Source: Heliocidaris tuberculata
Lineage: Eukaryota > Echinodermata > Echinoidea > Camarodonta > Echinometridae
NCBI GenBank assembly: GCA_025618425.1
Contig: CM046832.1
Location: forward strand, 52,312,447-52,376,446
Length of the DNA: 64,000 nucleotides
Reading direction: 5' to 3'
Under the pieces are notes generated by a model that was not told the DNA's origin, did not search any database, and saw nothing but the letters and a program-made list of their open reading frames with translations. Positions 1 to 10,599 of the stretch are shown here, one piece after another. The translations under genes were made by a program, and so were the position numbers. Each line of letters opens with the position of its first letter. The stretch's first letter is position 1.

Positions 1-119
1 AATGGAAATCAAGATACACAATCTGTAGTTATTTTGAAAGATATCATTATTTGCGTTCAATATAATTCACTAAAATATATTGATGTATCTAAGGAACTCT
101 AAATTTCCAATTAAAATGT

Positions 120-817
120 ACTTCCACTTTCTAAATAGAATGTTTATATCTACATTTCCCATCAAGCTCAATTTGCAATAAATATTATCATTTTAAAACA
201 TACTTCCAGTTTCTAAACAGAATAAATATCTAATTTCTTATGAAGATAAATTTGAAATAAATAGTATCACTTTAAAACATACTTCCAGTTTCTAAACAGA
301 ATACTTCGATCCAAATTTCTCATCAAGATAAATTTGAAATAAATAGTATCATTTTAAGACATACTTCCAGTTTCCAAACAGAATAAATATCCAATTTCTC
401 AAGATAAATTTGAAATATATAGTATCATTTTAAAACATACTTTACTTTCTAAACACAATAAATATCCAATTTCTCATCAAGATAAATTTGAAATAAATAG
501 TATCATTTTAAAACATATTTCTTCTTTCTAAACAGAATAAATATCCAAATTTCTCATCAAGATAAATTTGAAATAAATAGTATCATTTTTAAACATAACC
601 TCAATTCCCGCACAGAATATTTATAATTATCTATATCTCTCATCCAGACAAATTAGCAATAAATGGTATTATTTTGAAACATAACTCCTCTTCCCAAACA
701 GAATATTTACACCAATATTTTTTATCAAGACAAATTTGAAGAAAAAAATAGAACTATTTTAAAACATACCTCCTGTTTCTAAACAGGGTATTTATATCCA
801 CATTTATGTGCAATAAT
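120..817. repeat. ~81 bp minisatellite, about 8.6 units
   Basis: Imperfect head-to-tail units begin near 120, 202, 281, 363, 439, 517, 597, 683 and 768, so lengths are 76-86 bp. Each starts like ACTTCCAGTTTCTAAACAG and ends like ATCATTTTAAAACAT, with a middle block resembling CATCAAGATAAATTTG. The central units are most alike and the outer ones most diverged, as expected from unequal exchange. No open frame runs through it. Confidence 0.93.
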
Positions 818-820
818 TTG

Positions 821-3334
821 TTTGATCTCTTAGTCTTGTATTGGCAATGGCATATTTTACTATGGAAGAGCCCGCACGAATGCACAGGTCACCCAAACTA
901 CCATCATGTATAATTTACATCATAGAAGGAATTATCTTAAGGACCTTTTCTCTCTTATCACCGTGTGTCACTCTTTCCTGTTAGCTGACACTAACTGGTA
1001 TAGAGAAGTGGAAAACTGGGCTGGATGGTTAAACAATTAAAATGAGGGATGGGCAGTAATTAGCTGGTCTAACATGTGATACTGAAAGAGCATGTAGAAT
1101 GATGGATGCCATTTCCATCAAGTATAATTGAACTAACAAGTTATCTCATAATTTCTCAATACATTCTCTCCTCAAATCTCTATATGAACTAGATAATCAG
1201 TATCATTCATTCATTAATACAATATTTAACAGGTTTTTGAAGGCGAAAATTTGTAAGAACTGTAGCCTGGTGTGGGTTGCATGCTTAATAAGTTTTTTTC
1301 CTTTCTCTAAGAAATTAATTTGACAGAGTCTAGAATATGTGGACTCCAGTCTTACTAGGGACTAGAGTGGAAGGAGTTGAGTCAACATAATATGTAGTAC
1401 TCTAGATCGAGTCTTATCAATTTTCTTTTAAATTAAATAACTTATTTAGCTTGATGCTAAATTGCATTACAAAGAAAGATGTTGCTTACCAACTTGCCCA
1501 TTACACAGAAAAAATATGCATGAATTCAATTTCATGGTTACAGATATATGTTCCCATCATATTTTGAAACCTGTAAAAAAGATTCCTAAGCTTAGAGTGA
1601 ATTTTGGGGTGGAGTAAAACATGAATTTCATAAATTAACCTAGTATTTTCCCTCTAGAACATTGTAGCAAATCTGTATTCTAGCTCCCTCTGTCACATAA
1701 AAATCCAATCAGAGGCAATAAACCACAACCCCTCAAATAACCCATAGAAACATGCCGATTGTTAACTAAGAAAAGGAAGGAAACCAAACGAGGGAGTCCT
1801 TCCAATCCACCTGACATGTCATTTCCACTAAGTAAAGATGATTACTAATATTTCTGATGAACATCTCTGAAAAAAAGTTGATGCATTAAGAGTTTTTTTA
1901 TTATATATTTTTCTTTTTTTACCCAGGGTAGCCTAGTTAGTGACTGACACACTGACACAATGAAAATATTAACATAATACAATAACAATAAAAGATACAA
2001 TGCCTTCCAGCCTTGAGAACTGTGCAATGTTTTCCATGAAATGACTAACAGGTCTACAGGAAAACATTGGAAAATCATCACTTAGTAATCCATTTTAATA
2101 CCCTACATAAGAAGTGAACCGATTTTAAACTTCTGTAATTGGTCATTTCTCAACATGCATGATGCTTTTTCCTGTTTGTCTAAGATTTAGATGAATAGAT
2201 ATTGGGAAGTTTGCAAAATGAAAAAAATTAGGTTTAACTGGTTTATAAATATATTTCACCTACAGGCTGAAGTGAAGAGGATCAACAGCATTGCTAACAT
2301 CCTTTAAATATACATCCCAATAATTTGAAGTACAATAATCACTATACAAAATAACACTAACAGAGTTTCTTTCATTTTATTTACAATGAATGTAAGGTGC
2401 ATTACTCATAGATTTCAGACATCAAATCAATGATTGGACTTTTAATGCTATCATCTATATTACTGCCTGAAGTATATGCAGATTTTCTTTTGCTCCTTTA
2501 CAGCAAAGAAAATGCCAACTATAAATCCCAGCAACCCTATCTATCAAGACTTCATGTCTACAGATAAAGGGTCCCCTCAAGCTGGCTAAAATTGACTCAC
2601 ACTATCTGACAAATCTAGATTTTTGGTCTTCAATCTGTAGAAATCAATGATTAAATGAAACCAAAGGTCAGGTAAAATTCTCAAGCAAATACATTCAGGC
2701 TTCTTATATATATGCACAGACCCTGGTGAAGATCAAAGATACAGTATAGTGTTCTATTTACGATGAAGGGAAAAGACAAACTACATGTAAATCATTGCTA
2801 TGTGTGTACTGTTGTGGGTACACATTTAGCTGATCCAGGCCACATTTGTTTTGCCAAGTAATTTCCTTTTAACAGAAAATTCTTCTCACAAGCTGTCATG
2901 TTCAAAACAAGGTACTGTACAAAAAGTGCCCTTTGAAACAACACTGCTGGAATCCCACATATATGATATCAGAAGGTGAAATACATCTTGATAGCTGTTT
3001 ATTATTCTAATAATAAACGGAAGAAACCAACTTTGAGTACAGAACATATAATTAGAAGAACTTGTTGAAGTAAGGTCTTTTTCTTTATCCTACAGATCTG
3101 CAGTGATTGCTAAGTTATATAATCCTTAATTCATTTACTTCCTTCACCTGGTAAGTAAAATGAGTTCAGTCATTTTTTTACTGAACAAGCAATAACAACA
3201 ACAAAATTATAGTGAATATTCTACTGGAGGCTTGCATAATAGCACACTGCCATCTAGTGGGTTTTTCAGTACAATGATGAAGTCTAGAGGGTTGCATGCA
3301 GTTCACTCATGAATATGAATAGAACATTTATCTT
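821..3334. other. AT-rich interval without a recognised gene
   Basis: About 2.5 kb of AT-rich sequence. Open frames are short and mostly depend on non-ATG starts, and no pair of splice sites encloses a coding-like stretch. I recognise no repeat family in it. Confidence 0.6.
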
Positions 3335-3358
3335 TCTCTCTCTCTCTCTCTCTCTCTC
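3335..3358. repeat. (TC)12 microsatellite
   Basis: Uninterrupted TC dinucleotides. A looser GA-rich stretch follows at about 3446-3482. Confidence 0.95.
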
Positions 3359-3481
3359 AGAGGGCAGCATCATGAGTATTTCAGTAAATTCATTGACTAT
3401 TCAATGTGATGTAACATAAAAATGAATGTAACAGTACAATACAGAAAGAGAGTGAGAAGAAGAGAAACAGAAACAGAGAGA

Positions 3482-5308
3482 GCAAATCATTCAGGATTGG
3501 AAAGACAATACGACAGGCAAAATGGCAGTTCAATTTTATTGCCTGGTGAAAATTTAATAACTTTTCTTACTATGTTTTGAATGCCACGATTCAACATTTT
3601 TTAGACAATTGACCAAATTTTGTGGCTTGGCTTAATAACTTTTGATTGAGAGCTCTAAAAGATATACCAGATGCATGAGTAGAAAGAGTACAAATTTCTG
3701 CACACACTGTGTCCATTTTTGTTGCATGACCATATTGCGTTTTGACGTCAGGAATTTTAGAAATGAGAATAAGCTTTGAAATCCTTAAATTAGCAACACA
3801 TTGAGTGGTTCAATCTCAATGTTTTTTTAATCAAAATTGGCAATTTTTTCAACTTCTCGACAAAGCTCTTAACCATGTATATTGTTTTCAAAGACATTAC
3901 ATCTTCTTAGAAGCATGTAGCACTGAAAGAAAAATATTATTGTTGCCAGTTTGAAGAACAAAATGTGATCAATTTAGCCCTTAAATAATTCCTGTCCTGA
4001 AAGAGTTAATACATGTCGGGACATTTCTAAGACAAAATGAAAGAGAAAATACACTATTATATTTAATGGACTGAATGAAAGTAAGAAGGCTGTGGAAGCA
4101 AAATCTCCCCTACCAAAATGGCAATGACCGGTTTTTAATATGTAATGATAATCATCTGAATCTTCATAAGAGAGAAAAAGAGAAAGAATGAGGAAATCAT
4201 GTAAAGTGAATCACATAATATTTCACGGTTTCCATGAGGAGGGATACATATTTTCCCATTGACACCATGCATTCTGAACACGACATTTAAAGTCTTATCA
4301 GGAAAGAACAGCAAATATAATCTTGCATTTGAATGATTATGAAGAGCGATGTACCTGTTAAGTGCAGGCCGAGAGACAAGTGTCTTCCCATGGAACGAAG
4401 ATGCATACCTGAAAGATACAGAATGAATGGATGAATACATTGTGACAATGGATGAGAGAGTGTTTGAGAGTCAATAAATGAAATGAAAGTAATACAGCGT
4501 TTCATAACATTACAAAACATATAATACTTGGATTTATATAGCACCTTTTCCATAGGATACAAGGCGCTTGTCAATTAGTCTATTTAACAGAGTTGTACAG
4601 GTAAGTTTTACAAGTAAGTTGTACAAGTATGATATATATATCATAATCCCTCTACCTATAACTTCAACAGTACAGGAATAACAAACATATGATTTAGAAT
4701 TCAATTTGGGGTACTAGATTCATGAGTAGTGTGTCAAACTACGTTACTCATAATATGTTGCACCCAAATTCTCATGATCTATAATTTTGCAGGTCAAGCT
4801 TTTGCACTTATAGTTGTGCTGCTCCAAAACTATGAAACAACCTTCCACAGGTCATTCAAAAGTCCTCATCTCATGCCCTGTTCAAAACTTTATTGAAGAA
4901 CACTTACTTGCAGAAGACTTTAATATTACACTAATCCATTGTGTAAGTGTAACCATAATAGGAGTTGTAACTAAAGCTCGGATAAATTCATCTCATATTC
5001 TATGTGAAGGAAAATACAAGGCATGTCAGTTCCATCATAATAATTATAAAAGGGATAATTTTAGTATTTTTCTACAACATGTGAGATGGAGCAGCAGTCC
5101 ATCTATTACATCATACCAATTGAAAATGGCAGGTTCTCCATATCAATTGTCATACTTAGTGATTTCAGCAATACAAAAATCATAACTTTCTTATTCTGTC
5201 TTCACCTTTATCTAAAACTTCCACTGATATGTTTCTTAGACTTCTCTGCTTTGACTCAGTTAAACTCCAAGATTGATTTCCCTTAAATTGAAGTCAAGTT
5301 TTATCTCA
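3482..5308. other. Intergenic interval, mostly unassigned
   Basis: No supported gene. The longest open frame here (4814-5185, + strand) begins at a TTG and has intron-like composition. The only recognisable piece is the repeat fragment at 4526-4572. Confidence 0.5.
4526..4572. repeat. Fragment of a dispersed repeat (TTTATATAGCACCTTTTCC type)
   Basis: The string TTTATATAGCACCTTTTCC followed by a GGATACAAGGCGCTT block matches a short motif pair that I recall as a very common interspersed sequence in marine invertebrate genomes. Here it is an isolated fragment without identifiable ends. The assignment rests on memory of the motif, not on a search. Confidence 0.45.
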
Positions 5309-5698
5309 TTAAAGGGAAGCTCAATTTCTGGGAAAGGTAAAAAATAATTTGTGAGCTTTCTTATGAATTCTTATTATATTAGTTTGGAAGATTATCATAG
5401 TAGATATGTCCCCTGAAAAGGGTTGCTCTTCAAATGCCCTCACATTCAAAATATGACAAGAAACAGCTAAAATGTTTGGGCCCAACATTTGTGTGTAGTC
5501 CTATGTACACATTTATGTGTGCAGTGCATGTGACTCTCAGCAGGATTGAGTCAATTTCTTATCATTTTTGGTGACTCCAAAACCTTACAGCATACGCCAA
5601 TTCTTATGTGCTATATGATCAACCTCTTCCAATTGATTTGAGACACTTTCTTTCACAATTCAATCTCATGACCAGAACTCAAGTTCTTTATCTTCAAA
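5309..5698 (+). mobile_element. MITE family A, copy 1
   Basis: This non-coding element is alignable, in inverse orientation, with 42103-42508 over its whole length. The left end reads TTAAAGGGAAGCTCAATTTC and the right end carries the matching inverted block CATGACCAGAACTCAA. Internal landmarks shared with copy 2 include the block around TTTGGAAGATTATCATAGTA and the segment with GTGCAGTGCATGTGA. The right terminus is more eroded than in copy 2. No open frame of note, so it must have depended on a transposase made elsewhere. Confidence 0.8.
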
Positions 5699-6710
5699 TA
5701 TACATTTTCAGGGCAACAAAGATCCACTTCACAGACACAGGCACTCAAATCAAATTATGATGGGAGAGAGAGCCATGACCAGAGTCAAAAGTTAGATTAC
5801 AGGAGGCTCTTTCAGTCCCCAGACACAAATGAAATGACCAAATCTGACTGATATGTGTACATCTCGAAAAAACCTAATTACACATTTGATTACTAGAACT
5901 CTCAGATAAGTCAACTGTTCGGTATCACAGTTCAAATTCAAATTAGAACAAATGTATGGCTAAAGTGCCCAAGTCTGCGCAGTGCCACTTAAACATATAC
6001 AAGCTTATCTGAAGATAACCTTGTACTCCACAATAGCTTTTACTGGTGAATAGGCTTCAATGGGTTCAGTGTGTATTAGCAGGAAGTGGTCCAGTCTAGA
6101 TCATGCATACATGAGAAGAAAATAATTATTTGAAATTTCACTTTCAACTCTGAAACCTCAAATTTGTAGCATGGTAAGAGTTGAAGAGTCCTTGAATCAG
6201 TTAATCTAGCAAATTTAAGAAAATTAAATCTTGGTTAGGGCAATTCTGTTGTCTGTTTTTGACTATTGCAACAGTGAATGTTGGACAAAGTCCCACATAG
6301 GCAAGGGCCTATGAGTACGCCGTGCCCTTGTCTGCACATACGCGTAACTACACCATTCTAACCAAATAAAACAATAAAAGGCGATGAACACAAACTTTTC
6401 ATCTTTCATCATAGCGATAGATATGCAAAAACCGGGTCAAAATATTGAAAAACGGTCTTATAGTATTTCAGACATTTTATTCACAAGCCTCAAAATGTTG
6501 TCCTTCACGTCGAAATTCCGAACTGCCTGTAAAATAAAGTGCACAGACATGGGCACCATTGTTTTTTCAATGTTGAAATGTCACAGCCGCCGTGTCTTGT
6601 GAAAATGGCATTGTTCTTGCTCTTATTTTGATGAGATTTTTTTGCGCACTTTAACTCTTAAGAATATTAGGAACAATATAAAATTAAGCATTACAGGAAT
6701 ATTAAAGAAA
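5699..6710. other. Intergenic interval, nothing recognised
   Basis: AT-rich sequence with no supported gene. The ATG-started frame at 6384-6602 lacks homology that I recognise and has no flanking splice signals of quality. Confidence 0.5.
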
Positions 6711-6866
6711 TTGGCCATCTCGTGAAATAAGCCACCGGTCATCGAGTGTGTACACACACACTGCCATGTAAAGTTAATGGAGGATGTGAACCCTCATAGA
6801 CATTTACACGCAATAAACTGCATGTATAAAGTGAATGCGGGGTGGCTTATTTCACGAGAATGCCAA
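6711..6866. mobile_element. 156 bp MITE with ~26 bp terminal inverted repeats
   Basis: The left end TTGGCCATCTCGTGAAATAA is inverted at the right end as TTATTTCACGAGAATGCCAA, and pairing continues inward through GCCACC. GAAA lies immediately outside both ends (6707-6710 and 6867-6870), a possible 4 bp target duplication. The interior contains a GT/AC run and no coding potential. Confidence 0.78.
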
Positions 6867-7112
6867 GAAATTCTTATGTGCGTAGACATAGGGCTCCCCA
6901 TTATAAATAAAACTTTGAAGTTTGAATTCAATTTTTGAATTTGAATAATTTTTATTTAATTTGATAACTGAAGCCGGAACAACTCAGTCTCAGGTGCTTA
7001 CATCACAAATAACACCAGAACACTGCTTTCCACAACTTGAAGCAGTTACAACAGATAAAATGTGTAGGCCTATATATACATCTACGATCAGATGATATGA
7101 TGATATGAGAAG

Positions 7113-7319
7113 ATGAGTCAGCACCACTCGAAGCAGCCAGTAGAGTCCCAGGGCGAGGACCCTGGGCCGCCCTTGCTCGGCCCGCGCCCGAGCCCGACGT
7201 ACGGCTCCTCGGATACATCATCTATCTCCTCCACCGCAGCCGCTCGATCAATGTGCCTCACTCAGTTAGTGCATTTGGAATTCATTTTGGAGCGCATTCA
7301 ATATCAGAAACCACCCTGA
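7113..7319 (+). CDS. Possible small coding frame or exon, 68 codons, unidentified
   Basis: This ATG-started frame sits in a GC-rich island inside AT-rich DNA. The predicted product begins MSQHHSKQPVESQGEDPG, continues with a Pro/Ser/Thr-rich stretch, and ends in a helix-like segment around LVHLEFILERIQ. Codons in the first 45 positions favour G or C at the third base (CAG, AAG, GAG, GAC, CTC), unlike chance frames nearby. Against it: no good donor interrupts the frame before the TGA, and the minus strand of the same island can also be read as a plausible peptide, because a GC-rich block gives open frames both ways. I do not recognise the protein. It could be a small gene, an isolated exon or a gene remnant. 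Confidence 0.3.
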   Translation: MSQHHSKQPVESQGEDPGPPLLGPRPSPTYGSSDTSSISSTAAARSMCLTQLVHLEFILERIQYQKPP

Positions 7320-7486
7320 TTAAATTAAGAATGAGCTTATTCAAAGTAGGTATACTCTCACCTCACCGCTGAACGTAAAGCCACTTCTGGGGGGCACCTG
7401 AACGCAGACATTTTCGTGAAGATTCGGACAATTAGCAGTGTAATTCATACAAGAAATTTACGAAACCCTTGTGTCTGTGGTGCATG

Positions 7487-7530
7487 TCACGTGATACTTG
7501 GAAAGACAACATTTTGATCATGTGACCAAT
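7487..7530. promoter_or_regulatory. Paired E-boxes and CCAAT box
   Basis: TCACGTGA (7487-7494) is followed by TCATGTGA (7518-7525) and, directly after it, CCAAT (7526-7530). The cluster lies 170-210 bp beyond the small GC-rich frame and could serve a minus-strand promoter. It could equally be chance. Confidence 0.22.
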
Positions 7531-7966
7531 GATATGCATATTTATGAAAAAGTTTGTAGGACCGACCATCTTCTCCCGTATCTATGGTTGGACACACGTT
7601 CTCAGCATTTCGGGTACGACATGACCATGCATTCCATTTTCATTGTAGATGTATTCAAAATATAATGCATTCTTTCAGTTTTGTAAGTAATTGTCCTTCT
7701 TTTCTACTTCTTTCTTCTCCTCCCCCTTCACTAACTTAGCAGCATATTTTAGCTAACTTTGATTTTTCGGCTATAGCATCGACCTTCATCTTCTCTCTCA
7801 GTGTATCATTCATTATGCTTTGATTTATGGTTTGGGGTTCTTATACGTGCAAAAGTATCATAGTATGCCACCCTGTTCATCTCAGTTGAATACATAATCT
7901 TCTTTTTAAAATCTATTAAAGCCTACTTGAAAAATGCACTAAAAATAACAATAATAACATTGATAT

Positions 7967-8047
<81 letters not shown>

Positions 8048-8116
8048 TACTACTATATACTACCAATAATAATAATGATAATAAAAACAATAATAATAAT
8101 AATAATAATAATAATG

Positions 8117-8163
<47 letters not shown>

Positions 8164-8225
8164 AATAATAGTAATAATAATAATGATTATAATAATACTG
8201 ATAAAAATAATACTGATTATAATAA
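7967..8225. repeat. (CTA)n followed by (AAT)n triplet arrays
   Basis: Nearly pure CTA triplets run from about 7967 to 8056. AAT triplets with GAT and AAC interruptions continue to about 8225. The long Leu, Asn or Ile frames across them are simple consequences of triplet repetition. Confidence 0.95.
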
Positions 8226-8320
8226 TCTCACTGACAACCGATCATAAAATGACTATTTCTTATCTTATTCCATCTAAAGATTTATTTTGTTAAATGTGCT
8301 TTGAGTATAAGTATTATTGC

Positions 8321-8511
8321 TACCATACTACTACTACTACTACTCCTCTTCCTCCTCCTCCTCCTCCTCCTCCTCTTCCTCCTCTTTCTTCTCTTTCTTC
8401 TTCTTCTTCTTCTTCTTCTTCTTCTTCTTCTTCTACTAAATTATTATTTGTTCTACTACAACTGCTACTACGACAACAACAACAACTACTACTACTACTT
8501 TACTACTATAA
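8321..8511. repeat. Compound triplet array (ACT, CCT, CTT, CAA, CTA)
   Basis: Consecutive short blocks of ACT, CCT, CTT, then CAA and CTA triplets. Its composition relates it to the array 100 bp upstream. It abuts the mariner-type element that starts at 8514. Confidence 0.93.
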
Positions 8512-8513
8512 TA

Positions 8514-8704
8514 CAGTCAAACCTGCTTTAGCGACCACCTGTATAGAAAGACCATCTGTCCATAAAGACCATTTTCATTTCCCTTGAAAAGTGCTCCTCA
8601 CTGAAACATTAGGAAAGGAACCTGTACTTAAAGACCACCTACTCATAAAGACCGCTTTTCTTGTCTCCCTTGAGCGGTCTTTAAATTATAGATATGTTTC
8701 ACTG
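8514..8704. mobile_element. Tc1/mariner-type MITE, 191 bp
   Basis: The left end CAGTCAAACCTGC and the right end GATATGTTTCACTG are inverted matches of each other. TA stands directly outside both (8512-8513 and 8705-8706), the usual target of the Tc1/mariner superfamily. The interior repeats a phrase like AAAGACCACCT in both orientations and has no transposase frame. Confidence 0.75.
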
Positions 8705-8721
8705 TACTTCATCTTTCGAAC

Positions 8722-8865
8722 CCTGGGGAACGTTTCATCAAGTGTCTTGTCAGTGATTTTTACCGACAAATTTACTCTCAGCCAATCAGATGCAAGGATT
8801 TCAGTAGCTTATAACAGTTGTCGGTAAAAATCACTGACAAAACACTTGATGAAACGCTCCCCAGG
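8722..8865. mobile_element. Foldback element, ~46 bp arms (family F, member 1)
   Basis: The arm CCTGGGGAACGTTTCATCAA and its continuation through TTTTTACCGACA are inverted almost perfectly at 8819-8865, leaving a loop near 8769-8818. The loop, including CTCTCAGCCAATCA and TTTCAGTAGCTTATAACAG, is shared with the foldback at 29258-29735 although the arms differ. No coding capacity. Confidence 0.85.
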
Positions 8866-8912
8866 ACTTCCCGGTAACGAGACTGACTGCTGCTCTACCA
8901 GTGAGCCGTCAC
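8866..8912 (-). mobile_element. tRNA-derived SINE, head fragment
   Basis: On the minus strand this reads as a pol III A-box region (GGCTCACTGGTAGAGCAG) followed by a TCTCGTTACCGGGA block. Both align with the heads of the SINEs at 26211-26412 and 51459-51671. The B box and body are missing. It begins exactly where the foldback at 8722-8865 stops. Confidence 0.6.
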
Positions 8913-8942
8913 GGTTTCGTTTCGTTTTGGTTTTGGTTTTTG

Positions 8943-9083
8943 CATAGGCGGATCCAGAGGGGGGGTCGCGGGGGTCCGGACCCCCCCCCCCCCCCTTTTT
9001 GGCGCCGTTTTTTTTTTTTTTTTTTTTGCTTGACGCCGTCTTTCTTGGCGTTTCCCCCCCCCCCCCAGAAATTCTGCCGACCT
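8943..9083. mobile_element. hAT-like element, left-end fragment with C/T runs
   Basis: It opens with ATAGGCGGATCCAGAGG, a variant of the CAGNGGCGGATCCAG-type terminus found repeatedly in this window, and continues with a G run, a C run of about 17, a T run and a second C run. The right terminus is absent. The sequence stops where the foldback at 9084 begins, so that element may have replaced or split it. Confidence 0.5.
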
Positions 9084-9230
9084 GGGCCCTCTTGCATAAA
9101 AAGTTGCAATTAAACGCAACTCAAAAAATTAAACGTAACTCAATTTTCAACCAATCAGGATCTCGTATTTGGGACTTGCGTTTAATTTTTTGAGTTGTGT
9201 TTAATCTTAACTTTTTATGCAAGAGGGCCC
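9084..9230. mobile_element. Foldback element, ~50 bp arms (family F, member 2)
   Basis: The left arm starts GGGCCCTCTTGCATAAAAAG and the right arm ends with its inverse CTTTTTATGCAAGAGGGCCC. Pairing extends inward through AACTCAAAAAATTAAACG. The loop contains AACCAATCAGG. The outer arm resembles that of the foldback at 29258 (GGCCCTGTTTCATAAAAATT), which makes the two relatives. Confidence 0.85.
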
Positions 9231-9596
9231 TGATCATGCAAGATACTGCGTAGGCCCTATTCATTACCCATTGTTTCATTCTCCGTCGCAAAGTAGGCCT
9301 AAGTACTGTACTGCCATGCCAGATCAGATATGCGGCGCGGCACGCATAGGTTTATGCATGCGACTTTTGATCGTACGTACGCTGTCTTGCAACTATGCTT
9401 GCAACCCTCAAGGAGGCAGGCTGCACGCGGCATCATTCAACTTCAAGTCACTCATTCGAGGCAACTCGTCATTCTAGACAATACTGAAGCACAAGTATCC
9501 ATATAGGTAAATAATTTTTGCTTGGCCCAAATATATAAATGCAGCTCTGCTGCAGGTTAATTGATAAAAACTTTCGGCGCTAGTGCAGTTGATTAA
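9231..9596. other. CpG-containing interval, unassigned
   Basis: Richer in CG dinucleotides than its surroundings, including TGCGGCGCGGCACGC and CGTACGTACG. A frame at 9217-9477 begins inside the preceding foldback and so is not credible as a gene. I cannot assign a function. Confidence 0.4.
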
Positions 9597-9604
9597 GTAG
9601 TGGG

Positions 9605-10591
9605 CAGTGGCGGCACCAAGGGGGGGGGGGGGGGCATGGGGGGGCATTTGCCCCCCCAGTCAGAAGCTTTGCCCCCCCAGTTGCCCCCCCCAATAATTTT
9701 CGGAGTGAAAAAAATAAAAGGGTGGAAAATGAAAAAGAAAAGAAAAGGAAAGAAAAAAGTGAAAAAGGAATGGAGAAAAGAAGGAAAAAGAAAGAAAACG
9801 GAAACTTGGAAAGCAGTGGCGGCATCAAGGTGGGGGGGGGGGCATGTGGCAAATTTGTTCGCTCAGCTCGTGTAAATATCCTCATATTTGGGTAGTTTTA
9901 TAGCTGAATAATTTCTGTACATTTCCACTATAATAGTGTCAAAATTTTTGCTCGCTCGCTTCGCTCGCTCGCAATACAGGCCTATAACTCCCACCACATA
10001 ATCAGGCCGTGAGATGATCAAATTTCCTCATATTGGGGTAGTTTTATAGCCAAATAATCATTTCTGTACATTTTCACCACAAAAAGTTTCAAAATTTTTG
10101 CCCGTTCGCAATGTATAACTTCCACCTTATTATCAGGCAGCAAGATGCTCAAATGTCCTCATATCTGGGTAGTTTCATAGCCGAATATATAATTTCTGTA
10201 CATTTTCACGACAAAAAGTGTTCGCAATAAATAACTACCACCTCATAATCGGGCAGCAAGATGCTCAAATGTCCTCATGCATATTGGGGTAGTTTTATAG
10301 CCGAATATGTAATTTCTGTACATTTTTACTACGAAAAATGTCAAAATTTTTGCTCGCTCGCTTCGCTCGCTCGCAGTATATAACTAACACCTCTTTATAA
10401 TCGGGCAGTTCAGCTAGATGCTCAAAATGTCCTCATATCTGGGTAGGTTTATAGCCGAATATTCTGTACATTTTCACTACAAAAAGTGTCAAAAAATTTT
10501 TTGTCCGCCCTTGCCCCCCCCCCCAACATTTTCTTTTGCCCCCCATTTGCCCCCCCCCCCCCCCACTTTAAAAATCCTGGTGCCGCCACTT
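9605..10591. mobile_element. hAT-like non-autonomous element, 987 bp, with 8 bp target duplication
   Basis: The left end CAGTGGCGGCACCA (9605-9618) is matched by the right end TGGTGCCGCCACTT (10578-10591). GTAGTGGG occurs directly outside both ends (9597-9604 and 10592-10599), an 8 bp target-site duplication as made by hAT transposases. Runs of G follow the left end and runs of C precede the right end. A second left-end copy (CAGTGGCGGCATCAAGG) lies inside at 9813, so there is a nested or duplicated terminus. Purine-rich sequence and a tandem array fill the interior, and no transposase frame is present. Confidence 0.82.
9870..10500. repeat. Tandem array of ~115-160 bp units inside the hAT-like element
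   Basis: Five units can be aligned by the phrase CCTCATATCTGGGTAG, seen near 9880, 10026, 10157, 10272 and 10431. Each is followed by TTTATAGCCGAATA, TTCTGTACATTTTCAC and, in most, TTTTTGCTCGCTCGCTTCGC. Spacing varies because units have lost internal blocks. A related phrase in reverse orientation (GAGCGAGCGAAACGAG) occurs near 13978. Confidence 0.85.
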
Positions 10592-10599
10592 GTAGTGGG

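Noticed and set aside
120..817. CRISPR-like array
   Set aside because: Units are ~81 bp, directly contiguous and imperfect without constant repeats and unique spacers, in a eukaryotic context.
4814..5185. 123-codon forward frame
   Set aside because: It starts at a TTG with no ATG nearby, has intron-like AT-rich codon use and no recognised motif.
7927..8247. 106-codon Leu-run then Asn-run frame
   Set aside because: Direct consequence of CTA and AAT triplet arrays.
9580..9885. Opposing ~100-codon frames rich in Pro, Phe and Lys
   Set aside because: They arise from G/C runs and the purine-rich interior of the hAT-like element.
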